Shown here: piece by piece, positions 1-10,782 of the stretch
How the letters are laid out: every line of letters begins with the position of its first letter
Numbering within the stretch: position 1 is the stretch's first letter
Assembly: GCA_903813345.2 (NCBI GenBank)
Contig: CAIIXF020000004.1
Span: 30,135,985-30,199,984 of the forward strand
Source of the DNA: Owenia fusiformis
Taxonomy: Eukaryota > Annelida > Polychaeta > Sabellida > Oweniidae
Length of the DNA stretch: 64,000 nucleotides
Direction of reading: 5' to 3'
The notes under the pieces: generated by a model
Databases searched by the model: none
What the model saw: only the letters and a program-made list of their open reading frames with translations
What the model was told of the DNA's origin: nothing
Program-made: the position numbers and the translations under genes

Positions 1-217
1 CCACTTAAAAGTTGGCAGAAATTTGTCTTCAGGATTTTCAGCCCTAACCTTCAGGTGTTCTCAATTATTTTGGATATTTCTGATCTTTTTGTCAGCTTAC
101 CTTTTTAACCCACCTGTAGTTCACGGAGAAAATGAAGTCAAAAGTGCACTCTAATTTTTCACCCTATATCGTTTTTTTTGGCGAGTCATGACATGACTTC
201 AAACCAATTCCAGTCTA
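1..217. repeat. Dispersed/duplicated repeat, copy 1
   Basis: This segment is nearly identical to 12534-12752, and both copies end at the same point (CAGTCTA). It continues beyond the left window edge. It opens each half of the 0-21 kb segmental duplication, so it is probably part of that duplication rather than an independent insertion. No coding potential was recognised. Confidence 0.85.
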
Positions 218-491
218 TAGTGTGCGCCAAAACTCCAGAAAATCCCATAAACTGATGTTGAGGTAGGTTACTATCAAGTGACCCATAGTCATTATAGATT
301 GGTTCATTGACTATTCATTTTTACTTGTCTGCAGTAAAAAAGGTGACACGAAAGGGCTAAACGGCTTGCCCCAAGGATCGACCATCAAAAAGATGAGTTT
401 GAAAAAATCACTTTTTTTCAAATAATAGCAGCGAGTATACGAAATAGGAGGTAACTTTAATATTGATATGTTTGATACTCTATTTGTGTGT
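218..491. other. Unassigned spacer
   Basis: AT-rich sequence between the repeat and the helicase relic. I see no gene, RNA or terminal repeat here. Confidence 0.5.
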
Positions 492-760
492 GGAATGTAG
501 AACCAATAGATCCAGTGTTTACACAATGTCCAATGGCAGTCTACAATACACTATACATAATGTTTTTTCTGACCACTGGCGACAGAATCTTGCAGTATTT
601 TAATCCAAACAGATTTTGCGATGCTGTCGATCATTGTTGCTGTTGCAGTCATGCTGATAGTTGTGCAGTTCCCACACATTGCCTTAATATGGCATATCTT
701 ATTGTACAATGGTCTGTATGATGTTTTCTTCCCTGATTTTTTCTTAGTGACTTTACCACT
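492..760 (-). pseudogene. RecQ-like helicase fragment, copy 1
   Basis: The sequence matches 15170-15430 almost base for base, so it is the same helicase piece as the second copy, cut off at about 492. The minus frame encodes the region around RecQ motif III (a TATAT-containing stretch) and the linker towards the C-terminal helicase lobe. The rest of the C-terminal lobe seen in copy 2 is absent. It is too short to be functional. It lies directly 5' of the Pogo-like element in both copies, as part of the duplicated block. Confidence 0.6.
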
Positions 761-1084
761 GAAAGCAGAGAAACAGAAATTTAAGACATGTATGTAACTT
801 TCGAAAGTTATATTCCCTCAAATGTAAAAAGCAGGAATATGCATTTGAACTATTGCCCGCTGATGTCACAATGCAACTTCTATTACCCTTGAAAATCGAT
901 AAGCTCAATATGTCTGTGTAATTTCAAGTGTTATGATAATCTAATTCGTGTGTTGAAGAAACGTGATTGAATTTATCAAGTGAGTCTCAGAAATATCTGA
1001 GGAAAAACTTTCTGTTGAGCATATGATGCACCTGGAAGGGGGCTGGAAGTTGACAGCATCTATGGGATGCTTAATGGGCAACTG

Positions 1085-3599
1085 ACTGGTCAGCTTTCTT
1101 AATTTCAACATTTAACCCAGCTTGTTTCAGCTTTTCCTCTACATATTGGGTCGTCTCCCCATCTATTTTCAATATCCCATTCTCAAAAGTGAGATTGGTG
1201 GGTTCAAGGGGTTCTACGAAAGCAAAAAAGCTCAGTTTCCTCAATGAGATTGCTCCTATATGTAGAGCATCAGGGGTAAGTGTTGGGTCATTACAGGGAT
1301 CATAAGTGATTGAGGCAGGTGTCAGATCATTGCAAGGCTAATGGGTGATTAAGCCAGGTGTTGGATGACAAGGAGAGTCAGGCAGTTTTAAATGCTGGGG
1401 ATTAAAGGGTCTAATACCAGTGGCACAAAAACCTGCTCTGATGTTGGCACAGGTCATTGCCTTTGCCCACGCTTCTGTGAATAATTTACAAAAGGATCTT
1501 TTGTTCACGGAACTGGTCCCTTCTGCCATATGAAAGCTACAAGCCTTGGACCAGAACTGCAACAAGGGTTTTAAACAAGACTTATCAAGTGGTTGCACTT
1601 AATTGGTACTGTGCAGAACAAAAGCTAATATAAAAATGTTCTGCTCCCTAGCTAATTCAAGCAAGTCAAGTGTCTCATGCGAGCAATGGCTGTCTAACAG
1701 CAGTAGCTGGAGCCTTGCAGGTCTGCAATACCTCAGAAAAACCTCACAAAACCACTGTACTCCCCGGGCTTCTACCATTAAGGCTTTCTCAGTATATGTG
1801 AACACAGTCCATTTGGGGCATCCTCTGGAAGGAAAATAATATATAGTTACATAGTTTGACATACATTAAAAAAATATTCATTTATTTGACAGTTAAAAAA
1901 TTAAATTGTTTCTACTTTCCAGGTTGGCCCTTTGTGTTTTCTTTTACTACTACATTTACAATAAAATGAATAATTCTAATTCTAATCAATTAAGTATTCA
2001 CATTTTATGATTAAAAACATAATGTTCTTGATATACGGATTAATTACATTTCTTTACTATCTTTAAATGTTGTCCATGCACTATATTAGTAAGTCCAGTG
2101 TATACTTACCTTGTTTTAACTTATTTTAACTTACTATATGGGGACACTGCTAAACTACTCACACTTGTATGTCCCAAGCAACCAATTTTAGTCTTTTAGG
2201 TTTTTTGGAATAAGGGAAATATGTTTTTTACATATATTCTTATTTTCATATTTTTTGTAAAGCAGCCCCATACTGTTTGAGAACAGATGATTAGGGGTCT
2301 GTAAAATGGTAGCAAAAATTAATCAGTGAAAAAATTTATCAATACAAAAAAATAAACTAATGACATGTATTTCCAGGATGAAAAGTAATAGACAGTTATC
2401 CGTTTTGTTTTTGCCAATGATCATTGGTGGATGATCTTGACGCCATGTGCATTGACACAGATTCACGACTATTGCCAACTCTGGCCTGTAGTGACCTACT
2501 TCCTGTATAATACAAAATGTAAAGGAGTAAAATTTCGTACCAATCTATTTTTATGTTTAAACTCATATTGCACATTTGTGCTGAAGCATGAGCCTCTTCT
2601 CATCTAGATTCCAGATAACTCTATCATTCAGATTATTTCTGTTTATGATATCTTTCTGATTTGCAAAGTAATCCCTCATGGCCTCATTGCTTATTTCCGC
2701 TCTATTTGCAGTTAGGGCCTCTGGTCTTCTGATTGTGATTTCAGGATGATGTCTTTTGAAACCATTGAACCAATCCTCTTTAGATCTTATATAAAATAAT
2801 TTACCAATCATTTTTTCACAGATATTTTACTTTTTTTTTTACTTTGGCTTAATATCTATATTGTTTAGCTTTGAGAACACTTGGTGTTATATATTTTCAG
2901 ATTAAAGATATCTAATAAGTATTATTCCAGTTTTGCTATTTTATATGTGTTGCAATGCTGTCTCTTGTTGGACTTGAACCAACACCTTTCATCCAGTTAT
3001 GGTTGAATATGCTACCATTACACTAAAAAGACCTGATATTTACAACTATAAATAAAAAGCAAAACTGTAACACCAATTGAAATGTTAAGCACCAAGTTGA
3101 TATAAAAAACCACCTAGTTGAAAACAAAACTCAACAATATAATATACCTTTCCAGGTATGTTGTTTGTGAAGGGATTTTTCAATTTGAGTTTATTGCAGA
3201 CCCTCCCTGTCTTCGCCATAAGTTGCCACCTGGTCACACCATGGCCACTTGCCGCAGCTTCAATTGCCTTCTTGGCAATTGTGTCCTCAATCGTTTTTAC
3301 TGGGGGTCACCCATCTTGCAGCCTAGGGTAGATCTTCAAATAAAGATACTAATTCATTAAGATTAAATTATTACATCAAACTATGGAATCAATCTACAGG
3401 AGTATCTTTAAGCATCCTTCTGATAACAATTATATGAGATTTGAAGTATTTATTTTCCCTGCATGTACTTATACTAAATACCTACCATCCGGCAACATAG
3501 TCGGTTAAAGTAACACACGGTATATTGTGCTGCCACCTTGGCCCTATTGGCCATATCATCAATGGCATTCCGTATATCATCCTCTGTATAAGTGGACAT
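1085..3599 (-). pseudogene. Pogo/Tigger-like DDE transposase, copy A (degenerate)
   Basis: Transposase of the Tc1/mariner superfamily, Pogo-like group (CENP-B-like architecture). Blocks on the minus strand in order: an N-terminal HTH_psq helix starting MSTYTEDDIRNAIDD (ATG at 3599-3597); its continuation at about 3360-3140; a CENP-B-type HTH ending in WNLDEK, which carries the first catalytic Asp (2811-2563); a DDE core with LLLLDSHCSH, the second Asp (1862-1600); a block with MQPLDKS, the third Asp, and the GIRPFNP motif (1598-1338); and a C-terminal tail at 1260-1085. Gaps and frame changes separate the blocks, so it is inactive, though introns may explain some breaks. It retains more of the catalytic core than copy B. 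Confidence 0.8.
2960..3032 (-). tRNA. tRNA-Val(AAC)-like sequence inside Pogo copy A (probable pseudogene)
   Basis: Exactly 73 nt. The 7-bp acceptor stem pairs fully with one G-U, the D arm pairs with wobbles, and the T arm is perfect with loop TTCAAGT. Canonical numbering puts AAC at 34-36, and the AAGGT variable loop also resembles tRNA-Val. The 5-bp anticodon stem mostly fails to pair; a shifted 6-bp stem with a 6-nt loop pairs better. No CCA or downstream T-run is seen. The same 73 nt sits at the same place in Pogo copy B. Confidence 0.45.
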
Positions 3600-3639
3600 G
3601 AAGGCCCCTTTCTTTATTTATTATATATTTGTGAGGCAT

Positions 3640-5146
3640 TCTGTAACAAAACTATTGGCCTACATCGTATTTAAGGGAAATTGTTGGAATTTGAGTAGTC
3701 TATAAGAGGATTGTCTCATGAAACAACAATTCAAGAGGGGCTGGAGGATAAAATATGTCATGAAATAGTCTTGTAACTTATTTACAGAATTCAATGAATT
3801 TTGAGAAGGACGTAATGTAGTTTCGAATAGTCTGTGCTTTGATATTTTTGAAATTTGTGGTATGTTGACAAATGCTTGTCTACTCTTATGATCCTTCAGA
3901 AGCACCATTTGACAGGGCATTCTTTAAAATACCTGATATCTCTGTTGCTCCTCTTCTCATTCTTTCGCTGAAACAAATTGTCATTTTCAAATGTACGTTT
4001 AAATTCTTCTGTGTGCTTTTGGCTGTAATGTCTCTTTAATTTATTTTATTTTATTTTAATTTTATTATAGTGTCATGAGTAAAAATACAATTACATATTT
4101 AAAACAATAGTACACTGTTAAAATCACCCCAGGCCCCCTATGGGCCTATAAGACACTTTTGTAAAAACATATTAATCAGGTTTTGTAAATAAAATGTTCC
4201 CGTCGCTTAAGCATCCGGTCACAGGCTTTTGCTGTGAAAAGACAAATTCTGTCATTAGACATTAAACACTGAAATTTACTCTCTTCATCTAAATTCATGA
4301 AACCAGTTACAATAGTAATAACGTTTGCATACAAGTCTAAACGGATGTCTTCATAACGAGAACAGTTCAGAATTACATGTCTTTCGTTTTCAATTGCAAT
4401 ATCACATAAGGGACACACCCTTTCATCAACTGGCAGCCTTTCATACCGACCAGTTTCTATTCTTATTGGTGCTACACCACATCTTATTGAGGCAAATGCC
4501 TTTCTTTGAGAGATAGAAAGCGTTGATGTAACATATCTTTCTGTTTTTATGTCATGTTTATATGTTCTAAAAGTTCTGAGTTTGTTTCCTTGACCTTGTT
4601 GCCGCTTTGAATCGTCCCAGAGTCTTGTTTGCCAGTTGTTCTGCACTTGACGTTCCAGAGGTGACACAATCGCCGACACCGGGTCGTCATCATTAACCTG
4701 GAGAGAATCGTAAACCTGCCTCAGGTGGTATAAGGTGTTTTTCTTTCCACTGTTAGCACGTAAAACATTCCGATGGTAAATACGGTTGGTCAACCTATTG
4801 TGGCTAAGGGACTGAAGTCGCAAGTTAAACTTATGGTTTTTCTTCGTCTGTTTTTCAAATGGTGAGGTCCACCCCATCTCGCCCTGGACAGCAAGGTTGG
4901 GTGTATACCTGCCTAATCCAAGAAATGCTCTACAGGCTCGGTGAAAAACAGTATTAATACATGCATACTCCTTAAATCCCCAGACTTCTGCACCGTATTC
5001 CAAAATTGGTGTGACTAAACTATCGTACAAACTAGTCCTAGACTCCCCTTATTTTGGGCATTGTTTTGGAATTTTTTTGTTACTTTACTGTTTATCACTA
5101 AAGACGTAACTTCAGAGATCTTTTTCTTTTTCGCAGGGACCTGAAA
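3640..5146 (-). pseudogene. C2H2 zinc-finger gene exon, copy 1, split by a LINE
   Basis: The homologous exon at 23092-23266 is uninterrupted. Here the exon begins after a splice acceptor near 5146 with the PVKKKISEVTSL-type sequence. It is cut at 5036 by a LINE and resumes at 4029 with the end of the finger (H-x3-H followed by TEEFKRTFEND). A further block, 3920-3660, carries CPVKWC and RVDKHLS-type residues in broken frames, as at 20.4-20.7 kb. Gene remnant; function unknown, but two or more Cys/His fingers suggest nucleic-acid binding. Confidence 0.6.
4030..5036 (-). mobile_element. 5'-truncated non-LTR retrotransposon (LINE), ORF2 C-terminus
   Basis: A 284-codon open frame (5030-4176) starts inside the RT thumb/connection region (LVTPILEYGAEVWG) and runs through the C-terminal domain to a zinc-knuckle-like motif, CPLC-x8-H-x4-C. 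Endonuclease and RT catalytic motifs are missing, as expected from 5' truncation. A 3' UTR follows and ends in a TAAAA-rich tail (plus strand 4035-4070). The insert splits a zinc-finger exon that is intact at 23.1 kb, which gives both borders. Any target duplication is only a few bases. The long open frame suggests a fairly young insertion. Confidence 0.85.
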
Positions 5147-5930
5147 TGACAGTGGTATACATATCGTTTATTATCCCAATGCAAGACTTCCTTGTTAAGA
5201 ATATGTTACACAGTGAACTTCACAAGGGCTTTCAAATGAATTCATCAAATGGTTTGTAAGATTTGGGATTTTTTCAAAATTACAGTATGTCATAAAACTA
5301 GTGTTAATAATGACATGTTTTGTTACAATGCAGAACACAAAAAATATAAGCTAGGCTACTGAATGGTTTCATTTTGAAAACAGAAAAGTACTATAGTAAT
5401 ATGATATGTACTTACTTTTGTTTTGTTAGATACATGATTGATCTTTGTTCGTAACATTTTTTAAAGACAAGAATGCATCCTTTTTAAATAGATCTTTGTC
5501 ATGGAAGACTGTATTATCTTTTCTACTGTTGGTGTCTTTGTTGAGTCCAATAATGTGCAGAAATTCTGGACATCTTTTTGTAGTTCTTTTCTCAACTTCC
5601 AAGACCAATAGTTTCATATTGTGCAAAGAATAACAAGTTATTTAAAGAATGTCACTCTACTTTAATTAACATTGTTAAATGTTTTCATTAAATCAATCAT
5701 TCTTACAGTGAAACACTTGTAACTTATTTACAGAATTCAACGAATTTCGAGAAGGATATAATGTAGTTTCAAATAGTCTGTGCTTTGATATTTTTGTCTG
5801 TTTGTAGGTGATCTAAATAATTTGGTATGACATGAAAGGTTTCCTTCTTGCAAAGTAATTTAATATCAATTTTTTTGATCTTTAGTGATGTAATCAAGTG
5901 TCATCGTGACTTGAGACGTTGCAACTATGG
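5147..5930. repeat. Intron-like spacer with a second partial copy of the C2H2-gene 3' block
   Basis: 5147-5260 matches 20762-20860 and 23272-23370. From 5705 to 5900 the sequence repeats a block found at 3760-3850 and, more fully, at 20205-20400, so the 3' part of the zinc-finger family is present twice in copy 1. The 5260-5700 stretch shows nothing recognisable. Confidence 0.5.
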
Positions 5931-6104
5931 CTAGATGTTGCCATGTACAGCTCTCAGATCCTCACCAAAGGCCTTCCAGAACCTATCCTTAATATATTTT
6001 GTGTTCTCCTTAATGAAAGATCCTCTTACTATATCCTTGTCTTCCAAGGCCCTGTCTACCAGGAGCCTCGACTCTTGTGGGGTAAAATTAGGTGCCCTGG
6101 AAGG
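5931..6104 (-). pseudogene. Myb/SANT-like DNA-binding domain fragment
   Basis: A 57-codon open frame without its own ATG runs from a stop at 6107-6105 to TAG at 5933-5931. It reads NFTPQESRLLVDRALEDKD, then KYIKDRFWKAFGEDLRAVHG. The acidic first helix, the spacing and the WKAF in the last helix resemble Myb/SANT-like domains of transposon cofactors and zeste-type proteins. The hairpin array starts about 10 bp upstream of it and may have separated it from its 5' part. Family assignment is by pattern only. Confidence 0.5.
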
Positions 6105-6114
6105 CTAAAAATAA

Positions 6115-7526
6115 CTAGACTTGGGAAATTGAACGAAGTTCAATTTCAGACTCCAGATCCAGACTTTTTTAAGCCCAGTCATTTAAAAAAAGCCGAGTCA
6201 TCCAGAATAAGCCGAGTCACCCAGAATAAGATGGATGGATAAAACAGGAAGGTAGGATAGGGTAGAATGGGAAGGAACGATAGGATAGAATAAGAAAGAA
6301 GGATAGGATAGAACAGAATAGGAAGAAAGGATATGATAGGAGAGGATAGGAAGGAAAGGATACGAAGGAAGGATAGATAGGAAGGATAGGATAGGATCAG
6401 ATAGGAAGGATGGATGAATTTTTCAATATTCTCTTCTCTACTCTTGACTTTCTATCAGGATACCATCAGATCGATTTTCCGAAATTTCAAAACGCCATAA
6501 CTTCCGAACCGGAAGTCGGATCTAAATCTGATTTAAAGATTCGGATTCCTGACAAAATTCTACCCCTAATTCATAACTCATACGTTAAATTTGACGAATT
6601 TTTATTTTGACCTACTTTTTGGACACGCCATAACTTCTGAACCGGAAGTCGGATCGAAATTTGGTTTACAGATTCGGATTTCTGAGAAAATTCTACCCTT
6701 AATTCATAACTCAAACGTTAAATTTGGAGAACTTTTTATTTTGACCTACTTTTCGGACACCATATCTCAAAAGTGGGTCAAAATACTTTCTGACGGCAAA
6801 AGGCTAACGCTATTAGCACACTCTTGGCTACATGTATACACAATTTTGAAGAATATTATTAAAGTGTAGTGTCAGAATCGCAAAAATAAGAAAAAACTTT
6901 GAATTTGACCTAGATTTTGACCTAGGCATTTTGGTGTCCAAATTTTGAAGCTATGTGGCTTTTGAGGTCCACTTCTTTGAAAGGCTTTGATTATATGAAG
7001 CTGAACTCAGTCTATATTTCGTATTTTTCACTTCAAAAAAATATTTTTTCCCATTGACTTAACATGGGCACCAAATTTAGCGATTTTTGAGCTTTCAAAA
7101 CGCCATAACTTCCGAACCGGAAGTTTGATTTGAATTTGGTTTTCAGATTCGGAATCCTGAGAAAATTTCCTATAAGACTGATATCCTGGACATTTGATTC
7201 GGAGAACTTTTTTTTGGACCTCGTTTTCGGACACTGATATCTCGAAATCGGTTTGAGATATCAAAAAACTAAATCGACTCTAGGTTTCCTACTTTTTTAT
7301 AAGGAACACAATGAAAAAAACCTGGATCAAAAATATTGAAGGACGACCGAGAAAATCGAAAAAAGTGACAAAGTACTGGATTTGACCTAGTTCTTGACCT
7401 TTGACCTAGATAAAAATTTGACCCAATTTCCCACCAACTAGATACTGAACCTAAATAAACTGTATTATGATCTTTACTGGATACCTTATAGTTATTGAAA
7501 AAACGCTTAAAGAAAAATAATAATAA
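6115..7526 (+). repeat. Array unit 1
   Basis: 1.41 kb. The 5' hairpin is at 6125-6147. Two adjacent 133-bp subrepeats start at 6493 and 6626, and a third related block lies near 7101. A DR1-like TGACCT repeat is at 7395-7407. There is no 3' terminal hairpin, and the unit runs through a TAA microsatellite directly into unit 2. Confidence 0.8.
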
Positions 7527-9354
7527 CTAGACTTTGGAAATTGAACGAAGTTCAATTTCAGACTCCAGATCTAGACTTTTTTTGGCCGAGTCATCCAGAA
7601 TAAGCCGAGTCATCCAAAATAAGCTGAGTCATCCAGAAAAAGATGGATGGATGGATGAAAAAGGAAGGAAGGATAGGCTAGAATAGGAAGGAACGATAGG
7701 ATAGAATAGGAAAGAATGATAGAATAGAATATGAAGAAGGAATAGAATAGGAAGGATAGGAAGGAGAGGATATGAAGGAAAGGTAGATAAGAAGGATACG
7801 ATAGGATCACAAAAGAAGGATGGATGCATTTTTCAATATTTTCTTCTCTACTCTTGACTTTCTATCAGGATACCATCAGATCGATTTTTCTCGAAATTTC
7901 AAAACGCCATAACTTTCGAATCGGAAGTCGGATCGAAATTTGGTTTGCAGACTCGGATTCCTGAGAAAATTCTTATCTTAATTCATAACTCATATGTTAA
8001 ATTTGGAGAACTTTTTATTTTGACCTACTTTTCGGACACCATATCTCAAAAGTGGGTAGAAATACTTTCTGACGGCAAAAGGCTAACACTATAAGCACAC
8101 TTTTTCCTACCTGTATACAAAATTTTGAAGCAAATCATTTAAACATAGTGTCAGAATCGCAAAAATAAGGAAAAACTATGAATTTGACCTAGATTTTGAC
8201 CTGGGGATTTTGGTGTCCAAATTTTGAAGTTAGGTAGCCTTCGAGGTCCCCTTCTTTCATAGGCTTTCATTATTTTAAGCTGTACTTAGTCTATATCTCG
8301 AATTTTACACTTCAAAAAAATCTTTTTTCCCATTGACATAACATGGGGCACCAAATTTAGCGATTTTTGAGCTTTCAAAATGTCACAACTTCCGAACAGG
8401 AAGTCGGATCGAAATTTGATTTGCAGATTCGGATTCCTGAGAAAATTCTATACTTAATTCATAACTCAAACGTTAAATTTGGAGAATTTTTTATTTTGAC
8501 CTACTTTTCGGACACCATATCTCAAAAGTGGGGCAAAATACTTTCTGACGGCAAAAGGCTAACACTATAAGCACACTCTTGGCTACATGTATACAAAATT
8601 TTGAAGAATATAATTAATCTGTAGTGTCAGAATCGCAAAAATAAGGAAAAACTTTGAATTTGACCTAGATTTTGACCTAGGCATTTTGGTGTCCAAATTT
8701 TTATGAAAAGAAGGTTTTGAGGTCCCTTTCTTTTATGGGCTTCCATTATGTTTAGCTGTGCTTAGTCTGTATCTCGTATTTTACACTTCAAAAAAATATT
8801 TTTTCCCATTGAATTAACATGGGGCACCAAATTTAGCGATTTTTGAATTTTCAAAACGCCATAACTTCTGAACCGGAAGTCAAATCGAAATTTGATTTTC
8901 AGATTCGGAATCCTGAGAAAATCTCCTATAAGACTGATATCCTGGACATTGGATTCGGAGAACTTTTTTTTGGACCTCGTTTTCGGACACTGATATCTCG
9001 AAATGGGTTTGAGATACCAAAAAACTAAATCGACCCTAGATTTTCTACTTTTATATGAGGAACACAATGAAAAAAAACCGGATCAAAAATATTGAAGGAC
9101 GACCGAGAAAATCGAAAAAAGTGACAAAGTACTGGATTTGACCTAGTTCTTGACCTTTGACCTAGATAAAAATTTGACCCAATTTCCCACCAACTAGATA
9201 CTGAACCTAAATGAACTGTATAATGGTCTTTACTGGATACCTTATAGTTATTGAAAAAACTCTTAAAGAAAAATAATAATAATAATAATAAGAAGAAGAA
9301 GAAGAATACTGGCAAAAACAATAGACTCCAGATTTTCAATCTGGAGTCTAATAA
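7527..9354 (+). repeat. Array unit 2 (longest)
   Basis: 1.83 kb, longer than the others because it holds extra copies of the internal block (hairpin motifs near 7912, 8389 and 8866). The DR1-like motif is at 9151-9163. It ends with the perfect 12-bp hairpin at 9323-9349, with arms AGACTCCAGATT and AATCTGGAGTCT. Confidence 0.8.
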
Positions 9355-10782
9355 CTAGACTTGGGAAATTGAACGAAGTTCAATTTCAGACTCCAGATCC
9401 AGACTTTTTTTAAGCCCAGTCATTTAAAAAAAGCCGAGTCATCCAGAATAAGCCGAGTCACCCAGAATAAGATGGATGGATAAAACAGGAAGGTAGGATA
9501 GGGTAGAATGAGAAGGAACGATAGGATAGAATAAGAAAGAAGGATAGGATATAACAGAAAAAGAAGAAAGGATATGATAGGAGAGGATAGGAAGGAAAGG
9601 ATACGAAGGAAGGATAGATAGGAAGGATAGGATAGGATCAGATAGGAAGGATGGATGAATTTTTCAATATTCTCTTCTCTACTCTTGACTTTCTATCAGG
9701 ATACCATCAGATCGATTTTCCGAAATTTCAAAACGCCATAACTTCCGAACCAGAAGTCGGATCTAAATCTGATTTAAAGATTCAGATTCCTGACAAAATT
9801 CTACCCCTAATTCATAACTCATACGTTAAATTTGACGAATTTTTATTTTGACCTACTTTTTGGACACGCCATAACTTCTGAACCGGAAGTCGGATCGAAA
9901 TTTGGTTTACAGATTCGGATTTCTGAGAAAATTCTACCCTTAATTCATAACTCAAACGTTAAATTTGGAGAACTTTTTATTTTGACCTACTTTTCGGACA
10001 CCATATCTCAAAAGTGGGTCAAAATACTTTCTGACGGCAAAAGGCTAACGCTATTAGCACACTCTTGGCTACATGTATACACAATTTTGAAGAATATAAT
10101 TAAAGTGTAGTGTCAGAATCGCAAAAATAAGAAAAAACTTTGAATTTGACCTAGATTTTGACCTAGGCATTTTGGTGTCCAAATTTTGAAGCTATGTGGC
10201 TTTTGAGGTCCACTTCTTTGAAAGGCTTTGATTATATGAAGCTGAACTCAGTCTATATTTCGTATTTTTCACTTCAAAAAAATCTTTTTTCCCATTGACT
10301 TAACATGGGCACCAAATTTAGCGATTTTTGAGCTTTCAAAACGCCATAACTTCCGAACAGGAAGTCTGATTTGAATTTGGTTTCCAGATTCGGAATCCTG
10401 AGAAAATTTCCTATAAGACTGATATCCTGGACATTTGATTCGGAGAACTTTTTTTTGGACCTCGTTTTCGGACACTGATATCTCGAAATCGGTTTGAGAT
10501 ATCAAAAAACTAAATCGACCCTAGCTTTCCTACTTTTTTATAAGGAACACAATGAAAAAAACCTGGATCAAAAATATTGAAGGACGACCGAGAAAATCGA
10601 AAAAAGTGACAAAGTACTGGATTTGACCTAGTTCTTGACCTTTGACCTAGATAAAAATTTGACCCAATTTCCCACCAACTAGATACTGAACCTAAATAAA
10701 CTGTATTATGATCTTTACTGGATACCTTATAGTTATTGAAAAAACGCTTAAAGAAAAATAATAATAATAATAATAATAATAA
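9355..10782 (+). repeat. Array unit 3 (near-identical to unit 1)
   Basis: 1.43 kb, aligned to unit 1 with only scattered substitutions, including the same missing 3' hairpin. The DR1-like motif is at 10636-10648. This similarity shows that the units 1-2 and 3-4 pairs arose by duplication of a dimer. Confidence 0.8.

Noticed and set aside
9025-9339. Phe/Leu-rich minus frame resembling a membrane protein
   Set aside because: Translation of GAA/TAA microsatellite and array sequence.
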